From CAYPLH01 sp964411505 (GTDB lineage: Bacteria; Bacillota; Clostridia; CAYPLH01; DUMO01): 64,000 nt of DNA. The notes below the pieces were generated by a model. The model saw nothing but the letters and a program-made list of their open reading frames with translations. It made no database searches and was not told the DNA's origin. Each line of letters starts with the position of its first letter. Within the stretch, counting starts at the first letter, position 1. The stretch is from assembly GCA_964411505.1 (NCBI GenBank), contig CAYPLH010000019.1:1-64000 (forward strand), read 5' to 3'. This document shows positions 26,890 through 35,871 of the stretch, piece after piece. The translations under genes were made by a program, and so were the position numbers.

Positions 26890-28557
26890 TTGATTGAATC
26901 TTTAGAAGAGGTACTAAAAGACCCCAAAGAACCTAAATACCCTCTGGAACCAATAGATCCAACTTGGCAGGAAGAATATGAAAAACCTTGTGTCGAAGAA
27001 AACGAAGAGTTAAAAATCAAGGTAAACCCCGCAGATCCAACTACAGTTCCGAAGTTTGTGGATCCGTTAACTGTACCTTCTGTTGCAAAACCAATGCTTT
27101 CAGATAAAGGTGAGCTTTTTTATAACATTGAGATGAAGGAGGTAAAGCATAAGTTTCATAAGTACTTTCCTCCAACCATGGTTTGGGGATACAATGGAAT
27201 GTGCCCAGGACCAACTATAGAAGTGCCAAAGGATGTGCATATAAAAGTTAAATGGCAAAACAAACTACCTTTAAAACATTTGCTTCCTATAGATCATACT
27301 CTTCACGGAACTATGGACACACCCGATGTAAGAACGGTAGTTCATCTGCATGGTGCCAATGTAGAAGATCACAGTGATGGTTACCCCGAAGCATGGTTTT
27401 CAAGAGATTATAAATTTGTAGGGCATAAGTTTAATAGAGAAGTATATGAATATACCAATCATCAGGCGGGGGGTACCTTATGGTATCATGACCATGCTAT
27501 AGGAATAACAAGACTAAATGTATATGCTGGGCTTGCCGGATTCTATCTTATACGAGATTTTTTAGAACAGAGGCTTAACCTTCCTGATGGTCCCTATGAG
27601 ATACCGATTATGATACAGGACAAGGCATTTAACGAAGACGGATCACTATTTTACCCGGACAATGCAACCCCTCCTGTAAGTAATCCTGTTCCTTCAACAC
27701 CATCATTTTTCTTTGGAAACATAATAGTAGTAAACGGAAAAGCTTGGCCATATCTTGAAGTTGAACCTCGAAAATATAGATTTAGGATACTAAATGCCTC
27801 AAATGTAAGGGCGTATGAATTGAAACTGAATAATGGAGCTATGTTCCACCAGATAGGTACTGAGCTAGGATTATTGCAGCATCCCGTACACCTTGATTCT
27901 TTTATTCTAGAGCCTGCTGAAAGGATTGATCTAGTAATAGACTTTTCAAAATACAAGGGACAGGAAATCATTTTAGAGAATGTGGCACCGGCTCCCCCAA
28001 GTCCGGGTATTGAACTGATAATGAAGTTTAAAGTAGGCAAACGATTAAAATACCCTGATAAAAGTACTATTCCCCATGAATTGATGCCGCATCACAAAAT
28101 TGATCCTTCTCAGGCAGCTAAAGAAAGAACACTACACTTAGATGAGACAGAAGACCATTATGGAAGGGTACTTCATTTACTCAACTATAAACAATGGGAT
28201 GCTCCGGTTACCGAAACACCCACATTGGATACTATTGAAATATGGCATTTGGTTAATCATTTTGATTTTCCACACCCAATCCATGTCCATTTGGTGCATT
28301 TTGAAATATTGGGAAGGAAGCCATTTACAGACGAAGATTTTGATGAATACGGAAACTATAAATTTTACCCTGAAAAACTAACACCACCCTTGGAATATGA
28401 AACCGGACGTAAGGATGTAGTAAGAACAGAGCCACAGCAGGTAACGTCTATTGTAATGCACTTTAAAGAACATGTCGGCGATTATGTTTGGCACTGCCAT
28501 ATTCTTGAGCATGAGGACAATGATATGATGAGACCTCTTAAGGTATTGGAGAAGTAA
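26890..28557 (+). CDS. cotA: Multicopper oxidase, CotA-type laccase
   Basis: A 555-residue copper oxidase related along its length to Bacillus spore-coat CotA (shared FPPTMVWGYNG, PGPTIEV, LPIDHT, VHLHG, GYPEAWFS, WYHDHAIG-TRLNVYAGL, VNGKAWPYLEVEPRKYRFR). All copper motifs are present: HLHG (152-155), HDH, HPIHVHLV, and the terminal HCHILEHEDNDMM that supplies type-1 and type-3 ligands. The TTG at 26890 is preferred, with AAAGGAG 8 bases upstream. An unusual Pro/Glu-rich stretch of about 60 residues precedes the catalytic part. No signal peptide is present, as in CotA, which suggests a spore-coat role. It ends in a clear terminator. Confidence 0.88.
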   Translation: MIESLEEVLKDPKEPKYPLEPIDPTWQEEYEKPCVEENEELKIKVNPADPTTVPKFVDPLTVPSVAKPMLSDKGELFYNIEMKEVKHKFHKYFPPTMVWGYNGMCPGPTIEVPKDVHIKVKWQNKLPLKHLLPIDHTLHGTMDTPDVRTVVHLHGANVEDHSDGYPEAWFSRDYKFVGHKFNREVYEYTNHQAGGTLWYHDHAIGITRLNVYAGLAGFYLIRDFLEQRLNLPDGPYEIPIMIQDKAFNEDGSLFYPDNATPPVSNPVPSTPSFFFGNIIVVNGKAWPYLEVEPRKYRFRILNASNVRAYELKLNNGAMFHQIGTELGLLQHPVHLDSFILEPAERIDLVIDFSKYKGQEIILENVAPAPPSPGIELIMKFKVGKRLKYPDKSTIPHELMPHHKIDPSQAAKERTLHLDETEDHYGRVLHLLNYKQWDAPVTETPTLDTIEIWHLVNHFDFPHPIHVHLVHFEILGRKPFTDEDFDEYGNYKFYPEKLTPPLEYETGRKDVVRTEPQQVTSIVMHFKEHVGDYVWHCHILEHEDNDMMRPLKVLEK

Positions 28558-28590
28558 TGTGAAAATAACACTAAAAAAGCTTATTAGGTG

Positions 28591-28650
28591 CTCCTTTTAC
28601 GGCATAAAGTAAGAGTGGAAAATAACACTTGCTGTAAAGGGAGTTTTTTT
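28591..28650 (+). terminator. Terminator of the multicopper oxidase gene
   Basis: CTCCTTTTACGGCA (28591-28604) pairs with TGCTGTAAAGGGAG (28630-28643), followed by seven T. Confidence 0.8.
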
Positions 28651-28652
28651 GT

Positions 28653-28820
28653 AGGTTTACCGGATAGGTTCACGAACCATAATTATCTTTTTGAATGTAA
28701 GATAAATTCAGATGGAGTTAGTAACAGGTATGACAAAACAGGGACTATGGATGGAGTGCTTGCTTTTATGTAGCTCTGGCTTTAAATGAGAGGTTAAAAA
28801 TTAATTGTCAGCTGCTATGA
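28653..28820 (+). pseudogene. Remnant of a GH63-like glycosidase gene (decayed duplicate of 33755-35506)
   Basis: Three blocks of the intact gene at 33755-35506 are joined here: the segment around ACCGGATAG (near 34410 in the intact copy), the segment CCATAATTATCTTTTTGAAT through AGTAACAGG (near 34718-34772), and the 3' end GGGACTATGGATGGAGTGC to the stop TGA (near 35429-35506). About 300 and 650 bases are missing between the blocks. A short frame (28588-28773) reads through but is not a real gene. The remnant runs into the 3' end of the convergent AraC gene exactly as the intact copy runs into the AraC fragment at 35494. Confidence 0.85.
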
Positions 28821-31192
28821 CCGGAACTTTTAAGATTCCGATATTTATTTGGAGTACAGCCAAACATCAGCTTAAACTTGCTGATAAAATACTGCGGGGT
28901 GGAGTAGCCCATAATATCAGATATTTCTTGCACTTTCAAATTTGTATTTATCAGTAAATTCCTAGAGTGGTTCAGCCTAAGGTTTGTAAGGTAATCAATG
29001 AACTTAACTCCTGTTTTGTTTTTGAATACCTTACTCAAATGTTTATAGCTTATACCAAGTTCATCAGCGATATACTCCAGTGAGAGTTGAGAATTCTTAA
29101 TATTTTTTTCTATAAGTTCTTTAGCTCTTTTAACAAGATTATTGCTTTCAGAAGGCAAATCTTCATAGATTACCGACTCAAACGCCCGTTCTATTATTTC
29201 TTTAAGCCACTCTCTATATTCGAATATATTGATGGTGTTTTTAAAGCCCTGATGAAGATCCAATTCTTTTTCGGAATTTGTATATACAAAATTTTCAGTT
29301 ACTCCAAGACATGTTACAAGTGTTGTATACACTTGATGATAGCTATAGTTTCCACTTCTTAATGTCTTAATTATTCTGTCTAGGTCAGACATGCACTTTT
29401 TGTAATTAAGGCTTTTAAAAGAGTTGTCTAAGTTATTAATTAGCAATTTATTTGAGAAGGAGCGTTTTTGATCCAAACTGATAGTATCCTCTGATATAAA
29501 AAAGTTTCTTTCAGGAAAAACATAACTATAATTAAGACCATTTATTGCAACGTTATAGGATGCGCCAATACAATAAAGGTTGGTGCAAACAATCCCGAAA
29601 GACAGGCAATTTAAAACTAATATTGTATCTTTCTCCTGTCTGTGAGATTTTTCAATAAACTTTTTTCCAAGCTTGTATATTACATCCTCATCAGAATCAA
29701 AATTAATTAGTATAGATAGGATATTATCCCGTTCATAAAGTAAACATGTTGAAGTTACTGTCGTAAACATTTCTTCAACCTGTGAGCATACATTAAGCTT
29801 TTCGCATTCATACTGTATCACTTTTTCAGAATCTCGATTTTTTTTAAGTTTTATCACAGCAGTACAAAAGTACTTATATGGTAAGTTAATACCAAGCATC
29901 TTCATTCTGGAACTTATCTCTGCTATTTCAGGAGGATTGTCGGAGAGTAGAGCACTAAGAAAATTTACTTTAAGTATAGGCAGCGCATAATTGAATTTTT
30001 TATCCTTCTCTTTTACAATGCTCTCCAGATTGTTGATGGTATTGCTTATTAAGGTATACTCGTTCTTACTATTCATTTCTTTACTGGTAAAATGCTTTTT
30101 ACGGCAATAATCAGCAATGGATTGAAAAGGTTTGGCAAGTTTTTTTGCAGCAGCAAATGAAATTATTAACCCTACTAATAATGATAGAAATGATGTTAAC
30201 ATCATGATTATAAAAATGTTGTTCTTAACGAAAGAGATATTTTTTATTGGGGCAACCGAAATATAGCGCCAGTTATTAAATTCAGACTGTTGATAAGAAA
30301 CTACAGTAGGGATGGATTCGATAGTGGAAATAAAATACCCAGATCTATTACTCACATCTAGTAGCTTTTTGCTATAATTAATGCTTGATATATTTTGACC
30401 TATATGCTTATTGTCAGTATGTGAAAGTATTAAACCTTCACTGTCGATTATGAAAATACTCCCAAGTTCTTCCGGGGTAAACTCATTTAAAACTTCCTTA
30501 AAGATATTGCTGCCTATTGTGGCAACAACAGCCCCGATGATGTTCTTATCATACCCATAGATTAACCTTACAGCATGAATTAGAGTTCCAGATTCAGTGT
30601 TTTTTGAATACCCGCTAGCCTTTGAGTCAGAGTCAAAACCATAATCAAATATGAAAGATAGAGTTTCTGGACTTTTATAAGCTGCCTTCTGGACAATGTT
30701 ATGATAATGCTTTAGCTCAGGTTGCTTATCAAAAGCTTTGTATAGAGTATGCCGTATGTAATCTGTCGAAATAAGCAGGTTGTTCTTTATGTAATATATT
30801 GAAAGAGAATTTATCAGTGAATTTGAGATACTCATATCGGTAAGGTATCTGCTGACATTATAAATATCTGCAATATTACCTTTTACCGGACTGCTGAAGT
30901 ATTTGTTTAAATAAATGTTAGTATTTATATCATAAATAATCTTCGAAGAAATGCCTGTTATTTGATCTACTAATATTGAGTCCATACTGCTTTTATATTG
31001 ACTTAAGAGCTTGCTGTTTGAAGCAATTGTGCGGTCGGTTATATATGATCCAATAATTCTGTATGACAGGATTCCCGTAACTAAAGTGCATGCAATTATT
31101 ATAATAATGAAATATACGATTAGTGAAGGCTGTAATCCATATAATTTTTTTAAGCGTATTGTCTTGTGGAAATGAAAATCAAAATTATTCAA
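28808..31192 (-). CDS. Membrane-bound AraC-family regulator with dCache-like sensor
   Basis: A 794-residue one-component regulator. Helix 1 is at about 24-43, an extracellular dCache-type sensor spans about 45-320 (late PAS-like motif IFIIDSEGLILSHTDNKHIGQNI), helix 2 is at about 324-348 followed by a HAMP-like KKLAKPFQSI, then a long cytoplasmic region and a C-terminal AraC double HTH (LSLEYIADELGISYKHLSKVFKN, IMGYSTPQYFISKFKLMFGCTPNKY). The TTG at 31192 is chosen because GGGGG lies 7 bases upstream; an ATG at 31264 lacks a ribosome site. It is divergent from the beta-helix gene at 31691, its likely target. A 3' fragment and the promoter region are duplicated at 35494-35844. Confidence 0.9.
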   Translation of the reverse strand: MNNFDFHFHKTIRLKKLYGLQPSLIVYFIIIIIACTLVTGILSYRIIGSYITDRTIASNSKLLSQYKSSMDSILVDQITGISSKIIYDINTNIYLNKYFSSPVKGNIADIYNVSRYLTDMSISNSLINSLSIYYIKNNLLISTDYIRHTLYKAFDKQPELKHYHNIVQKAAYKSPETLSFIFDYGFDSDSKASGYSKNTESGTLIHAVRLIYGYDKNIIGAVVATIGSNIFKEVLNEFTPEELGSIFIIDSEGLILSHTDNKHIGQNISSINYSKKLLDVSNRSGYFISTIESIPTVVSYQQSEFNNWRYISVAPIKNISFVKNNIFIIMMLTSFLSLLVGLIISFAAAKKLAKPFQSIADYCRKKHFTSKEMNSKNEYTLISNTINNLESIVKEKDKKFNYALPILKVNFLSALLSDNPPEIAEISSRMKMLGINLPYKYFCTAVIKLKKNRDSEKVIQYECEKLNVCSQVEEMFTTVTSTCLLYERDNILSILINFDSDEDVIYKLGKKFIEKSHRQEKDTILVLNCLSFGIVCTNLYCIGASYNVAINGLNYSYVFPERNFFISEDTISLDQKRSFSNKLLINNLDNSFKSLNYKKCMSDLDRIIKTLRSGNYSYHQVYTTLVTCLGVTENFVYTNSEKELDLHQGFKNTINIFEYREWLKEIIERAFESVIYEDLPSESNNLVKRAKELIEKNIKNSQLSLEYIADELGISYKHLSKVFKNKTGVKFIDYLTNLRLNHSRNLLINTNLKVQEISDIMGYSTPQYFISKFKLMFGCTPNKYRNLKSSGHSS

Positions 31193-31429
31193 GTATATTC
31201 CCCCTGTCTTACATGTTTTAAAAGGTCTAGTGACAAATACAGAATGCCCTATTGAGAACCGCAATATTACACATAATGTACCTGCTTATAATTTGGAATC
31301 AAAAAAAGCTAAAACTAAAAGCAGGTTGACTCCAAAGCACTGATGTTTTTCGCTATAGTACATTAAAACATATTTTATCTACCAACAATTATAACATAAA
31401 TAAGAAAAAACTTAATAGCCAAATCCAGC

Positions 31430-31602
31430 TTATGTGAAAAATGCTCCAAAGTCATAATAAGTGGAAAAATTATAATTAGTCAAAACTGATGGGGGAAATC
31501 CCTTTTAGCTGCAATTTTTTTAAGCAAAAATGACAATATTTACGCATGGCTAAAAATTATCATAGCTTTAGATCATGACATGCAATTACAATGAGCTTAA
31601 AC
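31430..31602 (+). promoter_or_regulatory. Duplicated promoter/operator region, copy A
   Basis: About 170 bases upstream of the beta-helix gene match 35671-35844 upstream of a binding-protein gene, with only scattered differences (for example GATGGGGGAAATCCCTTTT is identical). Both copies end shortly before the ribosome sites of two unrelated genes. Conservation of a non-coding stretch next to an AraC sensor gene suggests that it carries the regulator's binding sites. The part 31193-31429 exists only in this copy and should hold the regulator's own promoter. Confidence 0.6.
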
Positions 31603-31690
31603 AATGTGTGCATATTTGTGTTCTAATTTTGTTAATTATTTAAGGAGGAAACATCTTGTTTCCCTAAAAAATAAGGAGGTGCATTGTCAG

Positions 31691-33619
31691 ATGAAGTGCA
31701 AGAAATTAATTATTCTTTTTACAATGGTTCTGGTATCACTAGCATTGGTTACAGGCGGGAACATTGGATTGGTGCATGCCAACTATATAGTAGATGTAAC
31801 TGATTATGGGGCAAAAGACTTTGTAGCGCCTGTAACATGCCAACTTAATGGGACAAATACAATCGTAGCTACAAATGGTATAGGAAATTTAAGTGTGGGC
31901 GATTATGTGAGAATTACCAATGGAACTCAAAGCAGCGATCCGGGGACAGATTTGTATGCCAAAATAAACGCTATTAATGGCAATCAAATTACGCTTGACA
32001 AGACTTGCGGCAGTTCAATAACCACTGATGTGTATATTGACAGCACCCAGGCTTTCAAAGATGCTTTTAATTATGCAAACAGCAACAGCTACCTAGTATT
32101 CATACCTGAAGGAAATTATTTTGTGGTTAGTGATGTTAAAATACAAACAGATGTAACATGCAGTGGATGGATATATACTTCTAATAAAGGAACAACACCC
32201 TTGTTCAGAATCACCCACAAATACAGTGAGACAATAATAACGCCGCCATTTGAAGACAGCCTTAAGGCAGGTACCGATTATCTTCCTGAATTAGCGCAAT
32301 ATGCAGGCTGCGATATAGTATTTGACTCAGGGAACCCTTTTATGTATAGAAATAACGGCGGCATCCAGGAAATATGTTATAAGGAGGAAACGAACAGGAT
32401 ATTAAGTGGTGGTCATCTTTTGGCAGGTTTAGCAGAAAGCTACGATGATCATTATCCCCTGCAGCTTGTTCTTTTCAACACAGAAGATCCTATAACAGTG
32501 GATGGATTAAATATCAAGTGTATTGACAATACCATAACAAGTAATGGCAAAGCAATAGTGATGGTTAGCAGAAGTGATGTAACACTTGATGATCTGGTTT
32601 TGATTAACGATAATTTAAGTACTGAAAATGGTCAAAGATGTGGGGTTAATATATCATATGCCGTTAATGTAACACTTAATAATCCAATAATCCAAGGCTT
32701 TAACCTTAATGGATTAGGCTATGGGGTATCGGCAATAAAGACTCTTAATACAACCTTGAATAATGCTCGGATCAGTGATACGCGTCATGCAGTGACAGGT
32801 AACGGAGATAACCACACAACAATTAATGGAGGGACTTTCGGAGGATATGGTGGAACGATCGATAGCCACTGGGGTCATAACTTTTCGATAAATGATGCCA
32901 CTATATATGGGGAAGAATTTCAAGGAGCTGGAGGTAAACCCATAACATATGCAGGAAACAATTTATCAATAGACGGATGTGATATAACAACAGAATACCG
33001 TATACTTGTGTCAAGAAGATCAGATACCCCATTTATTGGCGGTGATTTAACAATTGAAGATACAACAATTACCTACACCGGAGACAGTCAGAATAACGAT
33101 TTCACTATATACCGAGCCAACCAAACTGATTTTGATCATAAATGTGATCTATACAATCCCAATTTAATAATGGAAAATGTAACGTTATATTTGGATGACG
33201 AAATAAATAAAGTAAATTTATATGATATTGATCACGATATTGATACAACCTATGAAATACAGGTACTGCCTGAATTAATACAGGTATATGGGTTATCAAT
33301 TACAGGTATAGGTGATACAGCTCTTAATAGTACAGCATTCCAAATGATGCCTGCAACCAATAAGTATTATTTATGCAACCCTGCAGGCGACCCTGAAGCG
33401 CATCTGGAGAATATATCTGTAAATAAAAGTACAGGCTCAGGCAGTATAGATGGCAATATCATATATTCTTATCTACCCGAAAATAATCAGGATCCAAATG
33501 TGGAATTTAATATGCATATTAGTAACTGTGGAAAGTTGTCTTTTGACGTTATACCTGAAATTTTGGGGGATATTTTTATAGAAAACTGTGAGATTTCTAC
33601 ATTTTGCTTAGAGCATTAA
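31691..33619 (+). CDS. Secreted right-handed beta-helix protein, pectate-lyase-like
   Basis: A 642-residue exported protein. The signal peptide (about 1-32) ends near HANYIV. The start of the mature part, VTDYGAKDF, is the hallmark N-cap of Pectate_lyase_3/polygalacturonase-type beta-helices; VYIDSTQAFKDAF and IPEGNYFV continue the pattern, and rungs with repeated NGGTFGGYGGT, NATIYG, DGCDITTEY follow. An inserted domain of about 50 residues after the N-cap is shared with the lipoprotein paralog at 49020. The ATG at 31691 follows AAGGAGG. No catalytic residues can be assigned by eye. Likely substrate is an acidic or highly substituted plant or algal glycan. Confidence 0.8.
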   Translation: MKCKKLIILFTMVLVSLALVTGGNIGLVHANYIVDVTDYGAKDFVAPVTCQLNGTNTIVATNGIGNLSVGDYVRITNGTQSSDPGTDLYAKINAINGNQITLDKTCGSSITTDVYIDSTQAFKDAFNYANSNSYLVFIPEGNYFVVSDVKIQTDVTCSGWIYTSNKGTTPLFRITHKYSETIITPPFEDSLKAGTDYLPELAQYAGCDIVFDSGNPFMYRNNGGIQEICYKEETNRILSGGHLLAGLAESYDDHYPLQLVLFNTEDPITVDGLNIKCIDNTITSNGKAIVMVSRSDVTLDDLVLINDNLSTENGQRCGVNISYAVNVTLNNPIIQGFNLNGLGYGVSAIKTLNTTLNNARISDTRHAVTGNGDNHTTINGGTFGGYGGTIDSHWGHNFSINDATIYGEEFQGAGGKPITYAGNNLSIDGCDITTEYRILVSRRSDTPFIGGDLTIEDTTITYTGDSQNNDFTIYRANQTDFDHKCDLYNPNLIMENVTLYLDDEINKVNLYDIDHDIDTTYEIQVLPELIQVYGLSITGIGDTALNSTAFQMMPATNKYYLCNPAGDPEAHLENISVNKSTGSGSIDGNIIYSYLPENNQDPNVEFNMHISNCGKLSFDVIPEILGDIFIENCEISTFCLEH

Positions 33620-33667
33620 TTATTGACGCACAAGTTGTTATTACAATAATTTATGTTATATGATTAC

Positions 33668-33703
33668 CTCCCCGGAAAGTTGCTTTGCGCACTTTCCGGG
33701 GAG
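33668..33703. terminator. Perfect 13-bp hairpin after the beta-helix gene
   Basis: CTCCCCGGAAAGT (33668-33680) pairs with ACTTTCCGGGGAG (33691-33703). It has a very stable stem but no T-run, so it may block exoribonucleases or end transcription weakly before the glycosidase gene. Confidence 0.6.
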
Positions 33704-33754
33704 ATACGAGTATATTATTAATAGCAAAATTTCATTGACAAGGAGAGAGTGTTT

Positions 33755-35506
33755 ATGGCTTTACCCAACATATGGGGGCAGGGAAGCATTTTTGCTTTTT
33801 CTTCCCTAGATGGAATTAGTACATTTGAAAACAGTTTATCGGGAACGTTGCTGGGTGACAAGGTGGGAATACTCTTCCATACAGCCACAAAAAAAGAATT
33901 GTTTATCAAATTTAATGATGTTGAAGACTTGAAATTCGTTATTGTAGCATCTGATATCATTAAAGCCAATTATAAAGACAGGAGTTCCGGAGAGTATAAG
34001 AAGCTTTGCATTGTTTTTGCATCTGAAGATACTGTAATAGGATATACTGCAAAAAGTGCATATCCTATAATTAACAGTTATGATGCGGAAGCAAGTTGTA
34101 TGAACCCGGGTATAAATTTGCATAAATCAGATGGAGAATTTACTGTTTTAAATTTGGAAGATGATGAAGGTATAATTAGATTTAGCTTTTCATACAGTAA
34201 AAAATCTGAAGAGGATGCACTAAAAAAAGCTAATAGAGGGCTAAACGTAGATATTGACAAACTAGTTGCTGACAAAATTAACTTTTATTGTTCTCTGCCC
34301 CAAGGAAGCGGATTAGATGAGATACAGTCTAAAACGTTAAAAAAGTGCTTTTCTATAATGAAATCGCAATGCTATTCAGCAGAGGGAAGGTTTAAATCAC
34401 GCTGGACAACACCGGATAGAGTACCGCATAAACGCTTGTGGCTATGGGATTCGATTTTTCATTCCATTGGCAACAAATATATTGTACCTAAGATGGCCTA
34501 TGAATCAATTAAAGCTGTCTTTGATACACAAAGAGAAGATGGTTTTATTCCGCATTTTGCAGACCCCAATTTTTGCAGTAATATTACTCAGCCACCTGTA
34601 ATTGCCTGGGGACTTTATGACTTATATAGTTATACAGGGAAAGAGGATATCCTCAAAGAACAATACGAACGACTAAAAAAGTATCTCCTTTGGAATATCA
34701 AAAACCGTGATAGCAACCATAATTATCTTTTTGAATGGGAGATAAATTCAGATAGTGTTAGTAACAGGTGTGACGAATCCGGGATGGACAATTCAACAAG
34801 GTTTGATAATGTAGTGGCAATGGACACAATTGATTTTTCTTGTTTTATGGCAAATGAAGCAAAATATATGTCAAAAATATCTGATATATTTAAGCTAGAA
34901 GATGAAAAAAAGTTCTGGGACACAGTTTTTAAGAAGATAAAAGCAGCTGTAAATGATCAACTATGGGATGATGAAACGCATTTTTACTATGATCGGATTT
35001 TAGCCAGCGGGAAGTTTAAAAAAATACAAGCTGTATCTTCATTCTTACCACTATTTTCAGGTATATGTGATGAAAAAAGAGCAAAATATCTCGTTGATTA
35101 TTTAACTGATGAAGATTATTTTGGAACAACCTTTCCTGTTCCGAGTATTTCAAAAAAAGAATGTGTTTTTGGTACAGATATGTGGAGAGGTCCTGTATGG
35201 ATAAATTATAACTACATGATTATTGTGGGTTTAATGGATTATGGATATATTGATCTTGCTCGGTCAATAGCTAAGAAAACAATTGAAGTTTTAGCTTTTT
35301 GGTACCAGCACGATGGTGTAATTTATGAGTTTTACGATCCAAATAACATAATTTCTCCCAGCCGACTTAATAGAAAAGCAAGCAATGTGTACCCATATGA
35401 TTTTAACATTTCAATGCCTAGTATCCGGGACTATGGATGGAGTGCTTGCTTGTATGTGGCTTTGGTTTTAAATGAGAGGTTAAAAATTAATTATCAGCCG
35501 CTATGA
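33755..35506 (+). CDS. GH63/MGH1-like glycosidase (alpha/alpha-barrel)
   Basis: A 583-residue cytosolic glycosidase. After an N-terminal beta domain (about 1-190), the (alpha/alpha)6 part shows family motifs: RLWLWDSIFHSIG, QREDGFIPHF, QPPVIAWGLYDLY, DESGMDNSTRFDN (conserved acidic site), FGTTFPVPSI, MWRGPVWINYNYMI and the late YEFYDP. This is the pattern of GH63-related glucosidases/mannosylglycerate hydrolases. The ATG at 33755 is preferred over GTG 33749 on spacing from AAGGAG (33740-33745). No signal peptide is present, so it acts on imported sugars. A decayed duplicate lies at 28653-28820. Confidence 0.82.
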   Translation: MALPNIWGQGSIFAFSSLDGISTFENSLSGTLLGDKVGILFHTATKKELFIKFNDVEDLKFVIVASDIIKANYKDRSSGEYKKLCIVFASEDTVIGYTAKSAYPIINSYDAEASCMNPGINLHKSDGEFTVLNLEDDEGIIRFSFSYSKKSEEDALKKANRGLNVDIDKLVADKINFYCSLPQGSGLDEIQSKTLKKCFSIMKSQCYSAEGRFKSRWTTPDRVPHKRLWLWDSIFHSIGNKYIVPKMAYESIKAVFDTQREDGFIPHFADPNFCSNITQPPVIAWGLYDLYSYTGKEDILKEQYERLKKYLLWNIKNRDSNHNYLFEWEINSDSVSNRCDESGMDNSTRFDNVVAMDTIDFSCFMANEAKYMSKISDIFKLEDEKKFWDTVFKKIKAAVNDQLWDDETHFYYDRILASGKFKKIQAVSSFLPLFSGICDEKRAKYLVDYLTDEDYFGTTFPVPSISKKECVFGTDMWRGPVWINYNYMIIVGLMDYGYIDLARSIAKKTIEVLAFWYQHDGVIYEFYDPNNIISPSRLNRKASNVYPYDFNISMPSIRDYGWSACLYVALVLNERLKINYQPL

Positions 35507-35673
35507 CCGGAACTTTTAAGATTCTGGTATTTATTTGGAGTACAGCCAAACATCAGCTTAAACTTGCTGATAAAATACTGCGGGGGTGGAATAGCCCATA
35601 ATATCAGATATTTCTTGCACTTTCAAATTTGTATTTTTCAGTAAATTCCTAGAATGGTTCAGCCTAAGGTTTA
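35494..35673 (-). pseudogene. 3' fragment of a duplicated AraC regulator gene
   Basis: The sequence from the stop codon (TCA on the plus strand at 35494-35496) matches the last 60 codons of the regulator at 28808 with about ten differences by eye, one of them an extra G in the GCGGGGGTGG stretch that shifts the frame. At 35671-35673 it jumps to sequence that in the intact locus lies at 31430, so about 2.4 kb was deleted between two TT pairs. Confidence 0.88.
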
Positions 35674-35844
35674 TGTGAAAAATGCTCCAAAGTCATAATA
35701 AGTGGAAAAATTATAATTAGTCAAAACTGATGGGGGAAATCCCTTTTAGCTGCAATTTTTTTAAGCAAAAATGACAGTATTTACGCATGACTAAAAATTA
35801 TCATAGCTTTAGATCTGGAGATATGAATATAATGGGCTTGAAAC
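35671..35844 (+). promoter_or_regulatory. Duplicated promoter/operator region, copy B
   Basis: The counterpart of 31430-31602, now placed upstream of the binding-protein gene at 35872. The intact regulator encoded at 28808-31192 can be expected to control both copies; this is inferred from sequence conservation. Confidence 0.6.
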
Positions 35845-35871
35845 TGAATAAATTTAAAGGAGGAAATTCAT

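Noticed and set aside
28588..28773. 61-codon open frame after the multicopper oxidase
   Set aside because: Its second half is the joined remnant of the glycosidase gene and its first half is the oxidase terminator.
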